In this document: piece by piece, positions 52,117 through 63,600 of the stretch
How positions within the stretch are numbered: the stretch's first letter is position 1
Layout: every line of letters starts with the position of its first letter
Assembly (NCBI RefSeq): GCF_014844075.1
Contig: NZ_CP062165.1
Location: 6,572,001-6,636,000, forward strand
Source of the DNA: Paenibacillus sp. JNUCC-31
GTDB lineage: Bacteria; Bacillota; Bacilli; Paenibacillales; Paenibacillaceae
Direction: 5' to 3'
DNA: 64,000 nt
Position numbers and translations under genes: made by a program
Notes under the pieces: model-generated
Told to the model about the DNA's origin: nothing
What the model saw: only the letters and a program-made list of their open reading frames with translations
The model's database searches: none

Positions 52117-55100
52117 AGAAATCCCGAAAATTGGTGAAAAAACAAGCCGAGCAACTGACCAAAGTAGTGCTGGCTTTTGCCTTGCTTTCACCTCAAGCAC
52201 TGATCGCTGAATGGGGAGCAACCGCCGTTATGGCTGAAGCTGTGGAAAGCATCAGTATTGTATCCGATACCTACAGCATGAAGGCTGTTCAATCCTCCAA
52301 AGTGAAGGTGGAGATGAACAGTGATGGCAAATACAGAATTGTATTGCTTCCCAATACCAACGTATTTTACGGCGGAGATACCGGAAATGTATCCACCATT
52401 ATTGATCACAACGGAACCCCCATTAACTTTAAGTCATTGCCGCTCAATTATTATCGAATCAACAACAACGTCATTGAAATGTCCCGGCAAAAGGACAATG
52501 TCGAGTATATTTTGCGAGTATCCATCGTCAACGCCACGTCTCAAGGCGGTTATATGAAAGTGGAGCTGGAGGCTGTTAATCGCAGCGGCTCGACGCTCAA
52601 TCTGGGAGGCACGTTCTACTGGGATACCATGGTGAATGGCAATGATGCTTCACCATTTGAAGTGATTGAGAACGGCTGGCGCAATTATAGCGGCGGTGTG
52701 CAGGTAACTGCTTTTTATGCCAACACGTATAATGTCGTGGACGCAGATCGTATTTTCATGGGGCAATATAACAGCCCGGATAATGCCCAACTTACAGGCG
52801 GTTCTACCCCATCTTCCTTTGTGCCAGGGCAGACCGTAACGGCGAGTGATACTGCTGCACAATTTTGGTGGAATGGCAAAGCAACCGCAAACCAGGTTTC
52901 CCGGAAATTTTCTACGATTGTTGGCATTGGTCCGAAAAATGCACCGCCCTCATTTACACTATCAGCTCCTTCTTCGGGCCAGACCTATTATAAAGGGGAG
53001 CAGCTGCAAATTTCCGGTACAACCCGGGACACGGATGTGGGAGATCTGTTGACTGTAAAATGGTCGATTGACGGTGGGGCGGAAAACATCCTGACACAGA
53101 TGACGGCCACAGGTGTGAATCAGTCATTTAACACAAATTATACGTTACCAGACACTCTCGCCGATGGTACACATACGTTACAGGTATGGGTGATGGATGA
53201 CAAAGGGGGAGTGTCTTCAGCCGGAACTATCCATTTCACGGTGAGAAGTTTCGTTGTTCCAGGAACGCCGACGTTTGCAGCGGTGAACAGCAATAATATG
53301 ACGGTGAACTGGGATAAGAAGGCGAATGACGCTTCCGTGACGTATGAATTGAAAAATGTAACGACCAATCAAAGTTTCGATACGGGTACCTCAAACAGTC
53401 GCCAGTTGACTGGACTTACACCGAATACGCAGTATTCCTTTGCGGTCCGGGCCAAAAATGCAGTCGGTTCCTACACGGGATATTCAAGTTCTGCGGCCAA
53501 ATATACACTGGCAAACTCGCCCGCTGATGCAGCAGTCACACAGTCTGGTAACTCCGTCACGGCCAGTTGGAACAACAATGGTAATCCCGCTGGAACCAAC
53601 TACAAAACCGAGATACGAAAATCTGGTGGACAAGTACTCGCATCGGGTACAACCTCCTCGACACGTACCGAATTGGCTATAACTGGGCTCGCCGACGGAG
53701 TGTATGAAGTGTATGTAGCAGCACTAAATGGCGAAGGCATACAGACACCATTCATATCTGCTGGTCAGATCACAAAGGACACAACAGGCCCGACTGCTCC
53801 CTCTATATCCGTCAATCCATCTACTTGGACCAAGGAAGAGGTGTCAGTTACCATAACAGCAGGTTCGGATGCCTTGAGTGGGGTGCAGAAGACACAGTAC
53901 AAACTGGGGATAGGGGGAGAATGGAAGGAATACAGCGTACCAGTCACAGTTGCTTCTGAAGGAAACACACTCATTTTTGCACGCAGCATAGATACATTTG
54001 GCAATACAGGACAAGAAGCTTCTGTTACGGCACGGGTAGACCGGACTGCTCCAACGCCTCCCATGATCTCATTGAATCCACCGGCATGGACCCATTCGAA
54101 TGTCACAGTGACATTAACGGCAGGTACAGACGAAGCCAGCGGCGTTGGTCTTACACAGTACAGGCTTGGTGAAGAAGGAACGTGGATCAATTACCAGGAA
54201 CCGTTTATCTTGAATGCAGAAGGAGTAACTGAAATTCAGGCGCGGAGTGTGGATCGAGCCTCGAATGTCAGTGGGTCAACTTCAGCTACTGCACGTATAG
54301 ACAGGACAGGACCCGAGGAGCCAAAGATTACGCTCAGTGACGATGACTGGACGAATCAGGATGTGTCTTTTGAAATAATCAGCGGTGAAGATACAGGGAG
54401 TGGACTTTCCAAAAGCCAATATCGACTAAATGAGCAAGGTCCCTGGATCGATTACACGGGCGAAGTGAAGGTTACCGACGAAGGACAAACCGCCGTATAT
54501 GCTCGCTCACTAGATCGGGTAGGGAATATAAGTACCGTAGCAAAAGCAATCATTCGGATCGACAAGACTGCTCCAACAGAGCCGGTCATTACATTAAGCC
54601 AATCCGGCTGGAGTAAGGAAGACGTGCAATTTACGATTGCCGGAAGTGTAGATGAACATGCCATATCATATGAGTATAGTTTAAACGGAGATCCATATAT
54701 TACAGGGAACTCGGGTACTGTGAGCATAAACGGAGCTACAGTCATTCGGGCCAGAGCGAGGGATGCCGTAGGTAATGTTGGCACAGAGATCAGTCGTACG
54801 GCTTACGTCGATCAGATTGCTCCAACGATTACATTTACACCGAATGGACAGGGTTGGACCGATACCGATATATCCGCCATGATTCAATATGAAGATGCTG
54901 ACTCAGGCATCCATGAACTGAAACGATTCTATCAAATAACGGGCGGCATTGCTCCACCAGAGAACTGGACTGAAGCCGAGTCCAATAAGCCCGTAATTCC
55001 AATCGATTCGGAAGGCATCTGGTATATTCATGCCAAAGCAACCGATGAGGCAGGCAATACATATGAAACCGTATCTTCACCTTATCAGATTCAGCGAAAA

Positions 55101-58100
55101 CCAGAACAACCAGCGAATGTGAGCATCACACAGATCAATGAAACTTCAGCAGAACTTACATGGGACCTGCCGACAGGTAAGTGGCACACCGATGGATACC
55201 AATATGAAGTGATGAACAAAACAACAGGACAGTCGTGGACAATGGATTATCCGAACCACACGTTAATAGATAGTTCTCTGAATGGAGGGCAAGTCTATGA
55301 ATTTGAGGTCAGAGCCAGAAACCACACGGGTTTAAGTGATTCAGTAACGATCCGTGCATTAACGGTTCCTGCGGCGCCGGGATCATTGCAAATTCGTAAA
55401 GTGGAATCTCAGCCAGATCTAGCAGAAGTACATTTCGATTCCGTTCAAGGCGCTACGGCATATCGGATCATGGCTTCAACTACAGACGGAAGAACGGTAT
55501 ATGATGAGACCATATCCGACTCTTCCCGCATGCCTTACATTAGCAATCTGGTCCCTGGGACAATTCATACCATCTCGGTTACTGCTTTGAATGAAAGTGG
55601 TGCGGGAGGGAGAAGCCGGACGGGATTCTTGACTTTGCCTGCAGCACCAGGGCAATTTGCGGCAGTGCAGATTCGGGAGCATGAGATCTCTCTGGCATGG
55701 GATACGGTAACTTCAGCCACATATTACAGTCTTTCGCGTAATGGGACAGGGGTCTTCGATGGATTGGAAACCGCGTACGTAGATGCAGGTCTGGATAGTG
55801 GTACAGAGTACAGCTATGAATTGCTCGCTGCGAATGAAACAGGAGAAGGGCCCCCGGCAGACTTGCAAAAATGGATGACCTTGCCCGGTGTTATTGAAAA
55901 CTTGACCGTGGATGAGCCTACAACAACGAGCTTGCGTCTAAGTTGGGAGCCTGTAAGAGGTGCTGAGCAATATGAGGTCTATGTGGATGGAGAGAAGAGG
56001 CAGACGCTGCCCACCGGAACCCATGAATGGGTCGTTACGGGATTGGCTGCAGGTACAATGCAACAGTTGGAAGTGCGGGCGGTCAATGGGAGTGGAGAAG
56101 GTCAATCGAATCGGGTAGCTGGAACGACCCTTCCCGAGAGTCCTTCGGGGCTTCACTTTGTTCAACCGACCGAGACAGGAGCTATACTTAAATGGGATGA
56201 AGTCCCCGGGGGCACCCATTATCGGGTGACTCTTGATGGACAGAGCTATGAAATATCAGATACACAGCTTATCGTCGATCAATTATCAGGCAGTCGTCGC
56301 TATACGTATCAAGTGGAGGCTGGAAATGCTGCCGGGTATGGTGCGGCCACAAGTAGCGAACTGCTCACTTTACCAACCAGACCTGAAGGAATGGCAGTAA
56401 CGCGTATCGATGAAACAAGCATGGGCATGGAGTGGGGATCGGTAAAGACAGCCGAGTCCTATATTGTGAGAATCAATGGAACTGAGGTTGGTCGAACTTC
56501 TCAACTTGCCTATACGGCTGTAGATTTATTGCCAGGGCTGGAATATGTGTTGGAGGTACAGGCCGTGAATGCCTCGGGAACAGGTCAATCGGCAAGTTTG
56601 ATCCAATTATCCAAACCAACGCCGCCTTCAGAAATCGTTGTTGAACCTAAAGTACATAAAGCAACCTTGTCTTGGGACGCTGTTGAAGGTGCATCGGAGT
56701 ATTTAATTTACCAGAATAATAAGGAGATCTATCGTGGTACGCAACCGACGGCGCTGATTACTGGGCTTCAGGATGGAACGAGGTACGACTATACTCTTCG
56801 GGCGGTAAATAGACAAGGGACCCAATCCGAAGCGACGAATGTCTCCGTGCTGACCTTGCCTAAGAAACCAGTTAAAGTTCAGGCATATGATGTGTCAGAA
56901 AACAGCCTTAGTCTGGATTTCACCAAAACAGATGTAAAAGGGGCAGACGAATATATCATTGAACGCAATGGGCGTGAGATCGCTCGTTTGAATGCTAGTG
57001 AAGGCCGCTTCGTGGACAAGGACTTGTCTTCGGGCACGAAATATACTTATATGATCCGGGCGGTCAATGCAAGTGGCTCAGGCGAATCCTTAACCTATGG
57101 GGTAATGACCCAAACACGGCCAATACCCGCAGATGGGATTAGTGTTATTAAGGGAACACATGCGTTTGATCTGGCCTGGGAAGCAGTTCAGGGAGCCACT
57201 GCATATGAAATTCACAATCAGACCACGGGAGATGTGCAGACGGTAACCGAACCTTCGGCTCATCTCGCGAGTCTGCTGGATGGCACAATGTATGAGTATG
57301 AACTCACGGTAATGAATGAGGATGGTCACCGTTCCACTCCAGTGCAGGTTCATTTACTGACCAAGCCTATATCCTCACAAACTGTAAGCATTGAGGCGGT
57401 AACGGATAAATCGGCAACACTTGATCTGAGTGGCAGCGCCACACGAGGAGCGGATCAATTGATCCTTTTGCGGGATGGGAATGAAATTGACCGTATTCCG
57501 GCTGACAGGATTTCTTATGAAGACAAGGACCTGACGCCGGGAGAGAAGTACACCTATACGGTCAAGACTTCTAATGCCTCCGGTGAAAGCGATGCGGGCT
57601 TTGAGGTTCAATTACGTACGCTACCCGCAACAGTGACTGAACTGCTGCATCCAGATGGGATTGAAGAGACGGAGGCAGTGATTACATGGGAGAAGGTTCA
57701 AGGGGCCGATGGTTACATTGTAAGGATAGCGGATGACGAATTTACTACAATTACAGAGAGTGAACTGACTGAGATCAGACTTACAGGGCTTGCCAGCGCA
57801 GCCCCATATGATATGGTGCAGATCATTCCTTATAATACGGCGGGTCAGGGAAGCCCTATTAAAGTCACGCCATTTTTCACATTGCCTCATGTTGATTCTG
57901 TTGAGATGAAGCTGTATCCCGAAACAAATCATGCCAGACTGGAGTGGGCTTTCCCTTATCCCAATGAGACGTTTGTAGTTATGATGGAGGGCATGGAGCT
58001 ATACCGCGGCAAACAAAAAGAGTATATCGCGGATGAGCTGGAGGGTGGAACGAATTACTCCATTGAACTGTATACCGAGAACGTGCAGGGAGATATATCT

Positions 58101-59627
58101 CATAAGCTTGAATATACGTTATTAACCAAACCGGAGGCACCAAAGGAAGTGGAATATCATTCCACACAAGATAGCATTCAACTTCAGTTTGGAAAGAGCC
58201 AAGTCAAGGGGGCCGAACAGTTCATCATTGAACGTAACGGAGTGGTGATCAGCAGAGTATCGGTGGACGAACCTTTTTATAAGGATCAGGGGCTCGAACC
58301 TGGAGTCCATTATGAGTACACCATTAAAACAGGGAATGCTTCCGGTATGAGCGAGAATGGTTTGAAGCTTAACGCAGTTACGCTGCCCGGTACGATTTCC
58401 TCCTCTCCTATGGTCGAAGAACGAGCTGCACATGGAGCAGATATACTATGGGATATGGCTCCAGGTGCAACGGGCTACCGGATCTACCGGCAAGCCGAGC
58501 TGATTGCAACAATAACAGAAACGTCCATGCATATTGCGGCATTGAAAAGTGCTCAGCGCTATCCTGACTTTTCCATCGTGCCTTTTAATGAGGCGGGAGA
58601 CGGAGAGGTAATCCTTGTACCTGAGTTTGAGACACTGCCGTCGAATGAAGTCATTGTTTCAGCGGTGGCCCAAGGTACAAGCAGTATTGTAGTGAGCTGG
58701 AAGCTGGAATCTTCGAATGAAACGGTTGTTCTTTCCCATAATGAACGTGAAATTTATCGTGGCAAAAATCGAAGCTACATCTGGACTGGATTAACGGGTG
58801 GACAGCGCTATGATCTGATGCTGTGGACTGAAAATTCTGCTGGGGAAAAAAGTGAAAGTCAACAGGCTTCGGCTGTTACTATGCCGTATCCACCTGCGAG
58901 TGGAGGAGCTAGCCCAGCAACGCCTTCCTCCAAACCGGAAACTGAACAGGCAGAAGTGACCCAACCTGATTGGGATGGCAAACCTGATACAGCAACCAAG
59001 AAACAGGTCAAATTTTTGGATATTGGTCAAACCTTTAATAAAGATCAGATTATCTGGCTGGCAGAACAGAATATTATTCAGGGTGTGAGTGAGACCCGTT
59101 TCGAACCGCGACGTCCCATTACACGAGCAGAGTTCACAGCACTTATTGTCCGATTAATGGGTGTGGACACATCTGTTGGTTACCAGCATGCTTTTCAGGA
59201 TGTGAACGATCAGGATTGGTTTGCTCCAGAGATTGGGGCTGCGGTAAGTCGTGGAATGGTACATGGTATGGGTAATGGCAAATTTGCCCCTTATGCGCTC
59301 GTGACCCGGGAACAGGCGTCGAAGATCATTGCGAATGTTATTCGTAAAATCAAGCCGGAGCCTATGACATCACGTCGTGCGTTTACCGATCAGATGGATG
59401 TGTCCGATTGGGCCAAAGAAGAGGTGGAAGAGCTTGCTGGAATGTATATGCTAACCGGATACGAAGACGGCAGTTTCCGTCCCATGCAGCATTTGAGCAG
59501 ATCCGAGGCGGCGGCCCTGATCTTCCGTTTGAACAAACTGATTCGTATTATAGAAGAAAACCAAACGATGGAGGGAAATCAAACGAGTAAAGAGACTAAC
59601 ACACCAAAATGGGACAGGACGATTTAG
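52113..59627 (+). CDS. Giant secreted FN3/Ig repeat protein with SLH anchor
   Basis: A 2504-residue surface protein. In order: a long signal peptide (about 1-44), an N-terminal beta domain (about 45-285), an Ig-like domain (290-380), two FN3 domains (about 385-550), five Ig-like repeats of the OmpL47-type (each opening D(K/R)TAPTEP-like and ending ARSxDxxGN, about 555-990), some 14 FN3 domains (about 995-2260), a short linker, three SLH domains (about 2296-2482) and a polar tail. No catalytic domain was recognised, so adhesion or scaffolding is the likely role. The TTG at 52113 follows AAAAGGAGAG; the frame extends up to 52074 but that would lie inside the terminator. Confidence 0.9.
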   Translation: MKKSRKLVKKQAEQLTKVVLAFALLSPQALIAEWGATAVMAEAVESISIVSDTYSMKAVQSSKVKVEMNSDGKYRIVLLPNTNVFYGGDTGNVSTIIDHNGTPINFKSLPLNYYRINNNVIEMSRQKDNVEYILRVSIVNATSQGGYMKVELEAVNRSGSTLNLGGTFYWDTMVNGNDASPFEVIENGWRNYSGGVQVTAFYANTYNVVDADRIFMGQYNSPDNAQLTGGSTPSSFVPGQTVTASDTAAQFWWNGKATANQVSRKFSTIVGIGPKNAPPSFTLSAPSSGQTYYKGEQLQISGTTRDTDVGDLLTVKWSIDGGAENILTQMTATGVNQSFNTNYTLPDTLADGTHTLQVWVMDDKGGVSSAGTIHFTVRSFVVPGTPTFAAVNSNNMTVNWDKKANDASVTYELKNVTTNQSFDTGTSNSRQLTGLTPNTQYSFAVRAKNAVGSYTGYSSSAAKYTLANSPADAAVTQSGNSVTASWNNNGNPAGTNYKTEIRKSGGQVLASGTTSSTRTELAITGLADGVYEVYVAALNGEGIQTPFISAGQITKDTTGPTAPSISVNPSTWTKEEVSVTITAGSDALSGVQKTQYKLGIGGEWKEYSVPVTVASEGNTLIFARSIDTFGNTGQEASVTARVDRTAPTPPMISLNPPAWTHSNVTVTLTAGTDEASGVGLTQYRLGEEGTWINYQEPFILNAEGVTEIQARSVDRASNVSGSTSATARIDRTGPEEPKITLSDDDWTNQDVSFEIISGEDTGSGLSKSQYRLNEQGPWIDYTGEVKVTDEGQTAVYARSLDRVGNISTVAKAIIRIDKTAPTEPVITLSQSGWSKEDVQFTIAGSVDEHAISYEYSLNGDPYITGNSGTVSINGATVIRARARDAVGNVGTEISRTAYVDQIAPTITFTPNGQGWTDTDISAMIQYEDADSGIHELKRFYQITGGIAPPENWTEAESNKPVIPIDSEGIWYIHAKATDEAGNTYETVSSPYQIQRKPEQPANVSITQINETSAELTWDLPTGKWHTDGYQYEVMNKTTGQSWTMDYPNHTLIDSSLNGGQVYEFEVRARNHTGLSDSVTIRALTVPAAPGSLQIRKVESQPDLAEVHFDSVQGATAYRIMASTTDGRTVYDETISDSSRMPYISNLVPGTIHTISVTALNESGAGGRSRTGFLTLPAAPGQFAAVQIREHEISLAWDTVTSATYYSLSRNGTGVFDGLETAYVDAGLDSGTEYSYELLAANETGEGPPADLQKWMTLPGVIENLTVDEPTTTSLRLSWEPVRGAEQYEVYVDGEKRQTLPTGTHEWVVTGLAAGTMQQLEVRAVNGSGEGQSNRVAGTTLPESPSGLHFVQPTETGAILKWDEVPGGTHYRVTLDGQSYEISDTQLIVDQLSGSRRYTYQVEAGNAAGYGAATSSELLTLPTRPEGMAVTRIDETSMGMEWGSVKTAESYIVRINGTEVGRTSQLAYTAVDLLPGLEYVLEVQAVNASGTGQSASLIQLSKPTPPSEIVVEPKVHKATLSWDAVEGASEYLIYQNNKEIYRGTQPTALITGLQDGTRYDYTLRAVNRQGTQSEATNVSVLTLPKKPVKVQAYDVSENSLSLDFTKTDVKGADEYIIERNGREIARLNASEGRFVDKDLSSGTKYTYMIRAVNASGSGESLTYGVMTQTRPIPADGISVIKGTHAFDLAWEAVQGATAYEIHNQTTGDVQTVTEPSAHLASLLDGTMYEYELTVMNEDGHRSTPVQVHLLTKPISSQTVSIEAVTDKSATLDLSGSATRGADQLILLRDGNEIDRIPADRISYEDKDLTPGEKYTYTVKTSNASGESDAGFEVQLRTLPATVTELLHPDGIEETEAVITWEKVQGADGYIVRIADDEFTTITESELTEIRLTGLASAAPYDMVQIIPYNTAGQGSPIKVTPFFTLPHVDSVEMKLYPETNHARLEWAFPYPNETFVVMMEGMELYRGKQKEYIADELEGGTNYSIELYTENVQGDISHKLEYTLLTKPEAPKEVEYHSTQDSIQLQFGKSQVKGAEQFIIERNGVVISRVSVDEPFYKDQGLEPGVHYEYTIKTGNASGMSENGLKLNAVTLPGTISSSPMVEERAAHGADILWDMAPGATGYRIYRQAELIATITETSMHIAALKSAQRYPDFSIVPFNEAGDGEVILVPEFETLPSNEVIVSAVAQGTSSIVVSWKLESSNETVVLSHNEREIYRGKNRSYIWTGLTGGQRYDLMLWTENSAGEKSESQQASAVTMPYPPASGGASPATPSSKPETEQAEVTQPDWDGKPDTATKKQVKFLDIGQTFNKDQIIWLAEQNIIQGVSETRFEPRRPITRAEFTALIVRLMGVDTSVGYQHAFQDVNDQDWFAPEIGAAVSRGMVHGMGNGKFAPYALVTREQASKIIANVIRKIKPEPMTSRRAFTDQMDVSDWAKEEVEELAGMYMLTGYEDGSFRPMQHLSRSEAAALIFRLNKLIRIIEENQTMEGNQTSKETNTPKWDRTI

Positions 59628-59695
59628 TTTAATCCTAAAATGGCTTCATCATTTCATCATCGTCTGTAGAACATTATCGGTTGTTCGACTTTTAA

Positions 59696-59704
59696 TGTTA
59701 TAAT
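59696..59704 (+). promoter_or_regulatory. Extended -10 promoter of the treR-like gene
   Basis: TGTTATAAT at 59696-59704, 46 nt before the start codon. A convincing -35 box is missing. Confidence 0.45.
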
Positions 59705-59749
59705 AGGTTGCCAATAGGATAAAAATAGGGTAATGGACAGTGGTGATGA

Positions 59750-60463
59750 ATGATGAATAACAAATTTATACGAATCTATGAAGATATTGCAGCACGAATC
59801 CGTACCGCCGAAATTCAAGCCGGATCGCTGTTGCCTTCGGAGCTGGATTTGGCTGAGAGCTACCAAACCTCCAGAGAAACCATCCGCAAAGCACTTAAAA
59901 TGTTATATGAAGAAGGATATATCCAGAAAATCCAGGGTAAAGGCTCCATAGTTTTGGATATCCGTAAAATTGACTTTCCAATCTCGGGACTGGTCAGTTT
60001 CAAGGAACTTGCCAAAAAAATGGGACACCGTGCCCAAACGTATGTGAAGGTTTTTGAGGAACAACAGGTCGATCAGGCCTTGTACAAAAAGATTAATTTT
60101 GGTCTGAATGAACAGGTGTGGGAGATCCGGCGTGTACGCAAAGTGGACGGAGTCCATGTTATTCTGGACAAGGACTATATTAGTCAGAAGCTTATTCCCG
60201 GTTTGAGCAAGGAGATATGCAATAATTCCATTTACGAGTACATTGAGGAAGAGCTGGGATTGACCATCTCTTTTGCCAAAAAGGAAATTTTGGTGGAGGA
60301 ACCTACCGCTGAGGATCGGGAACTGCTCGATCTCGATGGATTCCATAATGTAGTTGTCGTTAGAAGCCAGGTTTACTTGGAGGATGCCAGTCAATTTCAG
60401 TACACGGAGGCGAGGCATCGACCGGACAAGTTCAGATTTGTTGATTTTGCCCGGCGAAGATAA
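59750..60463 (+). CDS. treR: GntR/UTRA-family trehalose repressor (TreR-like)
   Basis: A 237-residue repressor closely matching Bacillus TreR throughout. The winged helix (about 5-70) has PSELDLAESYQTSRETIRKAL and YIQKIQGKGS. The UTRA ligand domain (about 90-235) has SGLVSFKELAK, HVILDKDYI, NSIYEYIEEELGL and the closing QYTEARHRPDKFRFVDFARR. TreR binds trehalose-6-phosphate. The start may be ATG 59750 or 59753 (GTGGTGATG site). No treA or treP gene is in the window, which is unusual; it may act on distant targets or on the DUF5107 gene. Confidence 0.88.
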   Translation: MMNNKFIRIYEDIAARIRTAEIQAGSLLPSELDLAESYQTSRETIRKALKMLYEEGYIQKIQGKGSIVLDIRKIDFPISGLVSFKELAKKMGHRAQTYVKVFEEQQVDQALYKKINFGLNEQVWEIRRVRKVDGVHVILDKDYISQKLIPGLSKEICNNSIYEYIEEELGLTISFAKKEILVEEPTAEDRELLDLDGFHNVVVVRSQVYLEDASQFQYTEARHRPDKFRFVDFARRR

Positions 60464-60484
60464 TGCACGTTACGGTTTGGTAGT

Positions 60485-60535
60485 AAAAAGAGTACTTTTT
60501 CACTGTTTGTCAGTGAATGAAGTACTCTTTTTGTT
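60485..60535 (+). terminator. Terminator of the treR-like gene
   Basis: AAAAAGAGTACTT with TTCACTG pairs with CAGTGAA and AAGTACTCTTTTT, over a 5-nt loop. It separates treR from the next gene. Confidence 0.85.
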
Positions 60536-60641
60536 ATGGGGAAATCCGAAGATCGTCCATCAAGAACCGTTGAATGTCAATGTTCTTCCTTCATGCCTGA
60601 GCGTATGATCACAATATATACGAGTCTAAGGAGTGAGTGGA

Positions 60642-63600
60642 TTGAATCACGCTATAGAAGGGCCAAAAGTTAGAGTATGGGAAGAAATTAGAAATATCCC
60701 GACCTATGGTACAGGCAAACCGGATCAAAATCCGATGTTTCTTGAAAAGCGAATCTACCAGGGGAGCTCCGGGAGGGTGTATCCGCTTCCGGTCGTTGAT
60801 CGTATTGATGATGAAGTTACGGATCAACCGTACCGAATCATTATTCTTGAAAATGAGTATGTGCGCATAGAGATGATGCCGGAACTGGGTGGTCGCATTT
60901 ATCGTGCGCTTGATCTTACGAACGATTACGATTTTGTATATTACAATCGGGTGATCAAACCTGCTCTTGTAGGTCTTGCTGGACCCTGGATCTCGGGAGG
61001 CATTGAATTCAATTGGCCCCAGCACCATCGGCCCAATACATTCGGTCCGGTAGATTGTACATTTTCTAGCAATGATGATGGAAGCGCTACCGTATGGATT
61101 GGTGAAATAGATCGCATGTATGGGACAAAGATGACAGCCGGTTTTACATTGCATCCTGGGAAAGCATATCTAGCGATTAATGCCGAAGTATATAACCGTA
61201 CCCATGAACCTCAAACCTTTCTGTGGTGGGCAAATCCGGCTGTTGCCGTAAATGATCATACGCAATCGGTGTTTCCACCGGATGTAACGGCTGTGCTGGA
61301 TCACGGGAAACGGGATGTGTCCCGCTTCCCCATTGCGACAGGGACGTATTACAAGATGGATTATTCTGAAGGTGTCGATATCTCACGTTACAAAAATATA
61401 CCGGTTCCAACATCGTACATGGCTTACAAATCGGATTACAATTTTGTGGGCGGTTATGATCATGGTGTTCAGGCAGGATTGTTGCATGTAGCCAACCATC
61501 ATGTATCTCCAGGCAAAAAGCAATGGACATGGGGAAATGGTGCATTTGGGCAGGCATGGGATCGTCAGCTCACAGATGAGGATGGACCGTACATTGAATT
61601 GATGACAGGTGTATTTACGGATAACCAGCCTGATTTTACTTGGCTGCAACCTTATGAGAGCAAGTCATTTTCGCAGTATTTTATGCCCTACAAAGGGGTT
61701 GGTATGGTTAAAAATGCCACGATTGATGCGGCTGTAAACCTGGAGCGCGATAAGGAAACAGGCCAAGTCGTTGTAAGTGTATATGCAACTTCAGTGTTTG
61801 CCGATGCGGCAGTTGAACTGAAAGGGGCAACTGCCGTGTATCTAAGCGAAACTTGTACCCTTTCACCAACCCAATTATTTAAGACTTCATTGCAATGGAG
61901 TGGTGAGGAGGAATGGCATCAGTTGATTGTAACTGTTCGTGCCGCGGATGGAAGAGTGCTCGTTTCCTATCAGCCGGAGCCAGCTGAATTGAACGAAGTG
62001 CCGGAAGCCGCCAAACCACTCCCTCTGCCTACCGAGATTCGGACCAACGAACAACTTTACTTGGCAGGGCTTCATATTGAGCAATACCGTCATGCCACCT
62101 ATGAACCAGAGTCTTATTATCTGGAAGGGTTGAAGCGTGATCCGGGTGATATCCGTCATAATATTGCATACGGCACATTGTTGCTGCGAAGAGGCTCGTT
62201 TCAGCAGGCAGAGGTTTATTTTCGCCAAGCTGTGCAATCGCTCTCATGGAAAAATGCAAATCCCTATGACAGTGAAGCCTTCTATCAGCTCGGTCTTTGT
62301 TTAAAGCTGCAAGGTAGACATCAAGAAGCGTACAAAGCACTTTATAAAGCAGTCTGGTCTGCACAGTATCAGGATAGCGGATATTTACTGCTTGCACAGA
62401 TCGATACAGCGGAAAATAACGACGTCGAAGCGCTGGAACTCATCGAACGTTCGCTGATCCGTAATACCAGAAACTATAGGGCACGTCATCTGAAGGTGGC
62501 TTTGCTGCGCAGGACGGCCCGAGAGCAACAGGCGATGCAGTACGCTCGCGAGACTCTGGAGCTGGACCCGATTGATTTTGGAGCTGCTTATGAGTTGGTT
62601 CTGTTATACAGTGGAACATCTTCACTGGCAGATCACGAAAAGAAAGCCCATGCGATTGTTCATTTCAAAAAGCTCATGCGTGGGGACGTCCATAATTATA
62701 TGAATGTGGTTGCAGATTACGCTGAGAGCGGATTGTGGCATGAAGCGCTAGGAGTACTTGCTTACTATGAATCCGAAGAAGAGCAGGTGTACCCGATGGT
62801 GTATTACGCTCAGGCGTATCTGCACCGTAAGGCAGGTGGCCCCGAACAAGCGTTGCAATGTCAACATCAAGGGAAAGTCGCCAAGCCAAATTATTGTTTT
62901 CCGAATAGTCTGTTTGAACTGCTTGTGCTGCTGGATTCGCTCATTGCAGATCCGTTCGATGCTCGCGCTCATTATTATGTGGGAAATTGGCTATATGATA
63001 AAAAACGTTATACGGATGCCATTACCCACTGGGAAACCTCACGTGAGGTTGATCCTACATATCCCACAGTACATCGGAATCTGGGACTCGCGTATTATAA
63101 CAAGCTTCATCGTCCTGATGATGCACTGAGATCCCTAGAGGAAGCTTTTCAACTGAATCCTGCGGACGCTCGGGTCTTCTACGAGTTGGATCAACTGCAC
63201 AAGAAGAGGGGCAGCTCCTGTGAAAACCGACTCGCATTATTGGAACAACACATGGACCTCGTTCATTTCCGTGATGATTTGTACATCGAGTGGGTTACAT
63301 TGCTGAACATGCTAGGAAGACATCAGGAGGCATGGAATGCACTTCAAGGTAGACATTTTCATCCCTGGGAAGGCGGGGAAGGCAAGGTCACCGGACAATA
63401 TGTTATGGCCCTTACTGAACTGGCGAAGCAACATCTGGCGAAAAAACAACCCGAACAAGCCATAGATTTGCTGAAAAAATCGTTGATTTATCCGCACCAT
63501 TTGGGTGAAGGGAAATTGGAAGGTGCGGGTGACAATCCGGTGTACTTCTATCTTGGTTGTGCCTACGAACTAATGAACAATACCGAGGCAGCAAAAGAGA

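Noticed and set aside
52113..59627. DNA-level tandem repeats in the giant gene
   Set aside because: The FN3 and Ig repeats are similar only as proteins; the nucleotide copies have diverged too far to count as tandem DNA repeats.
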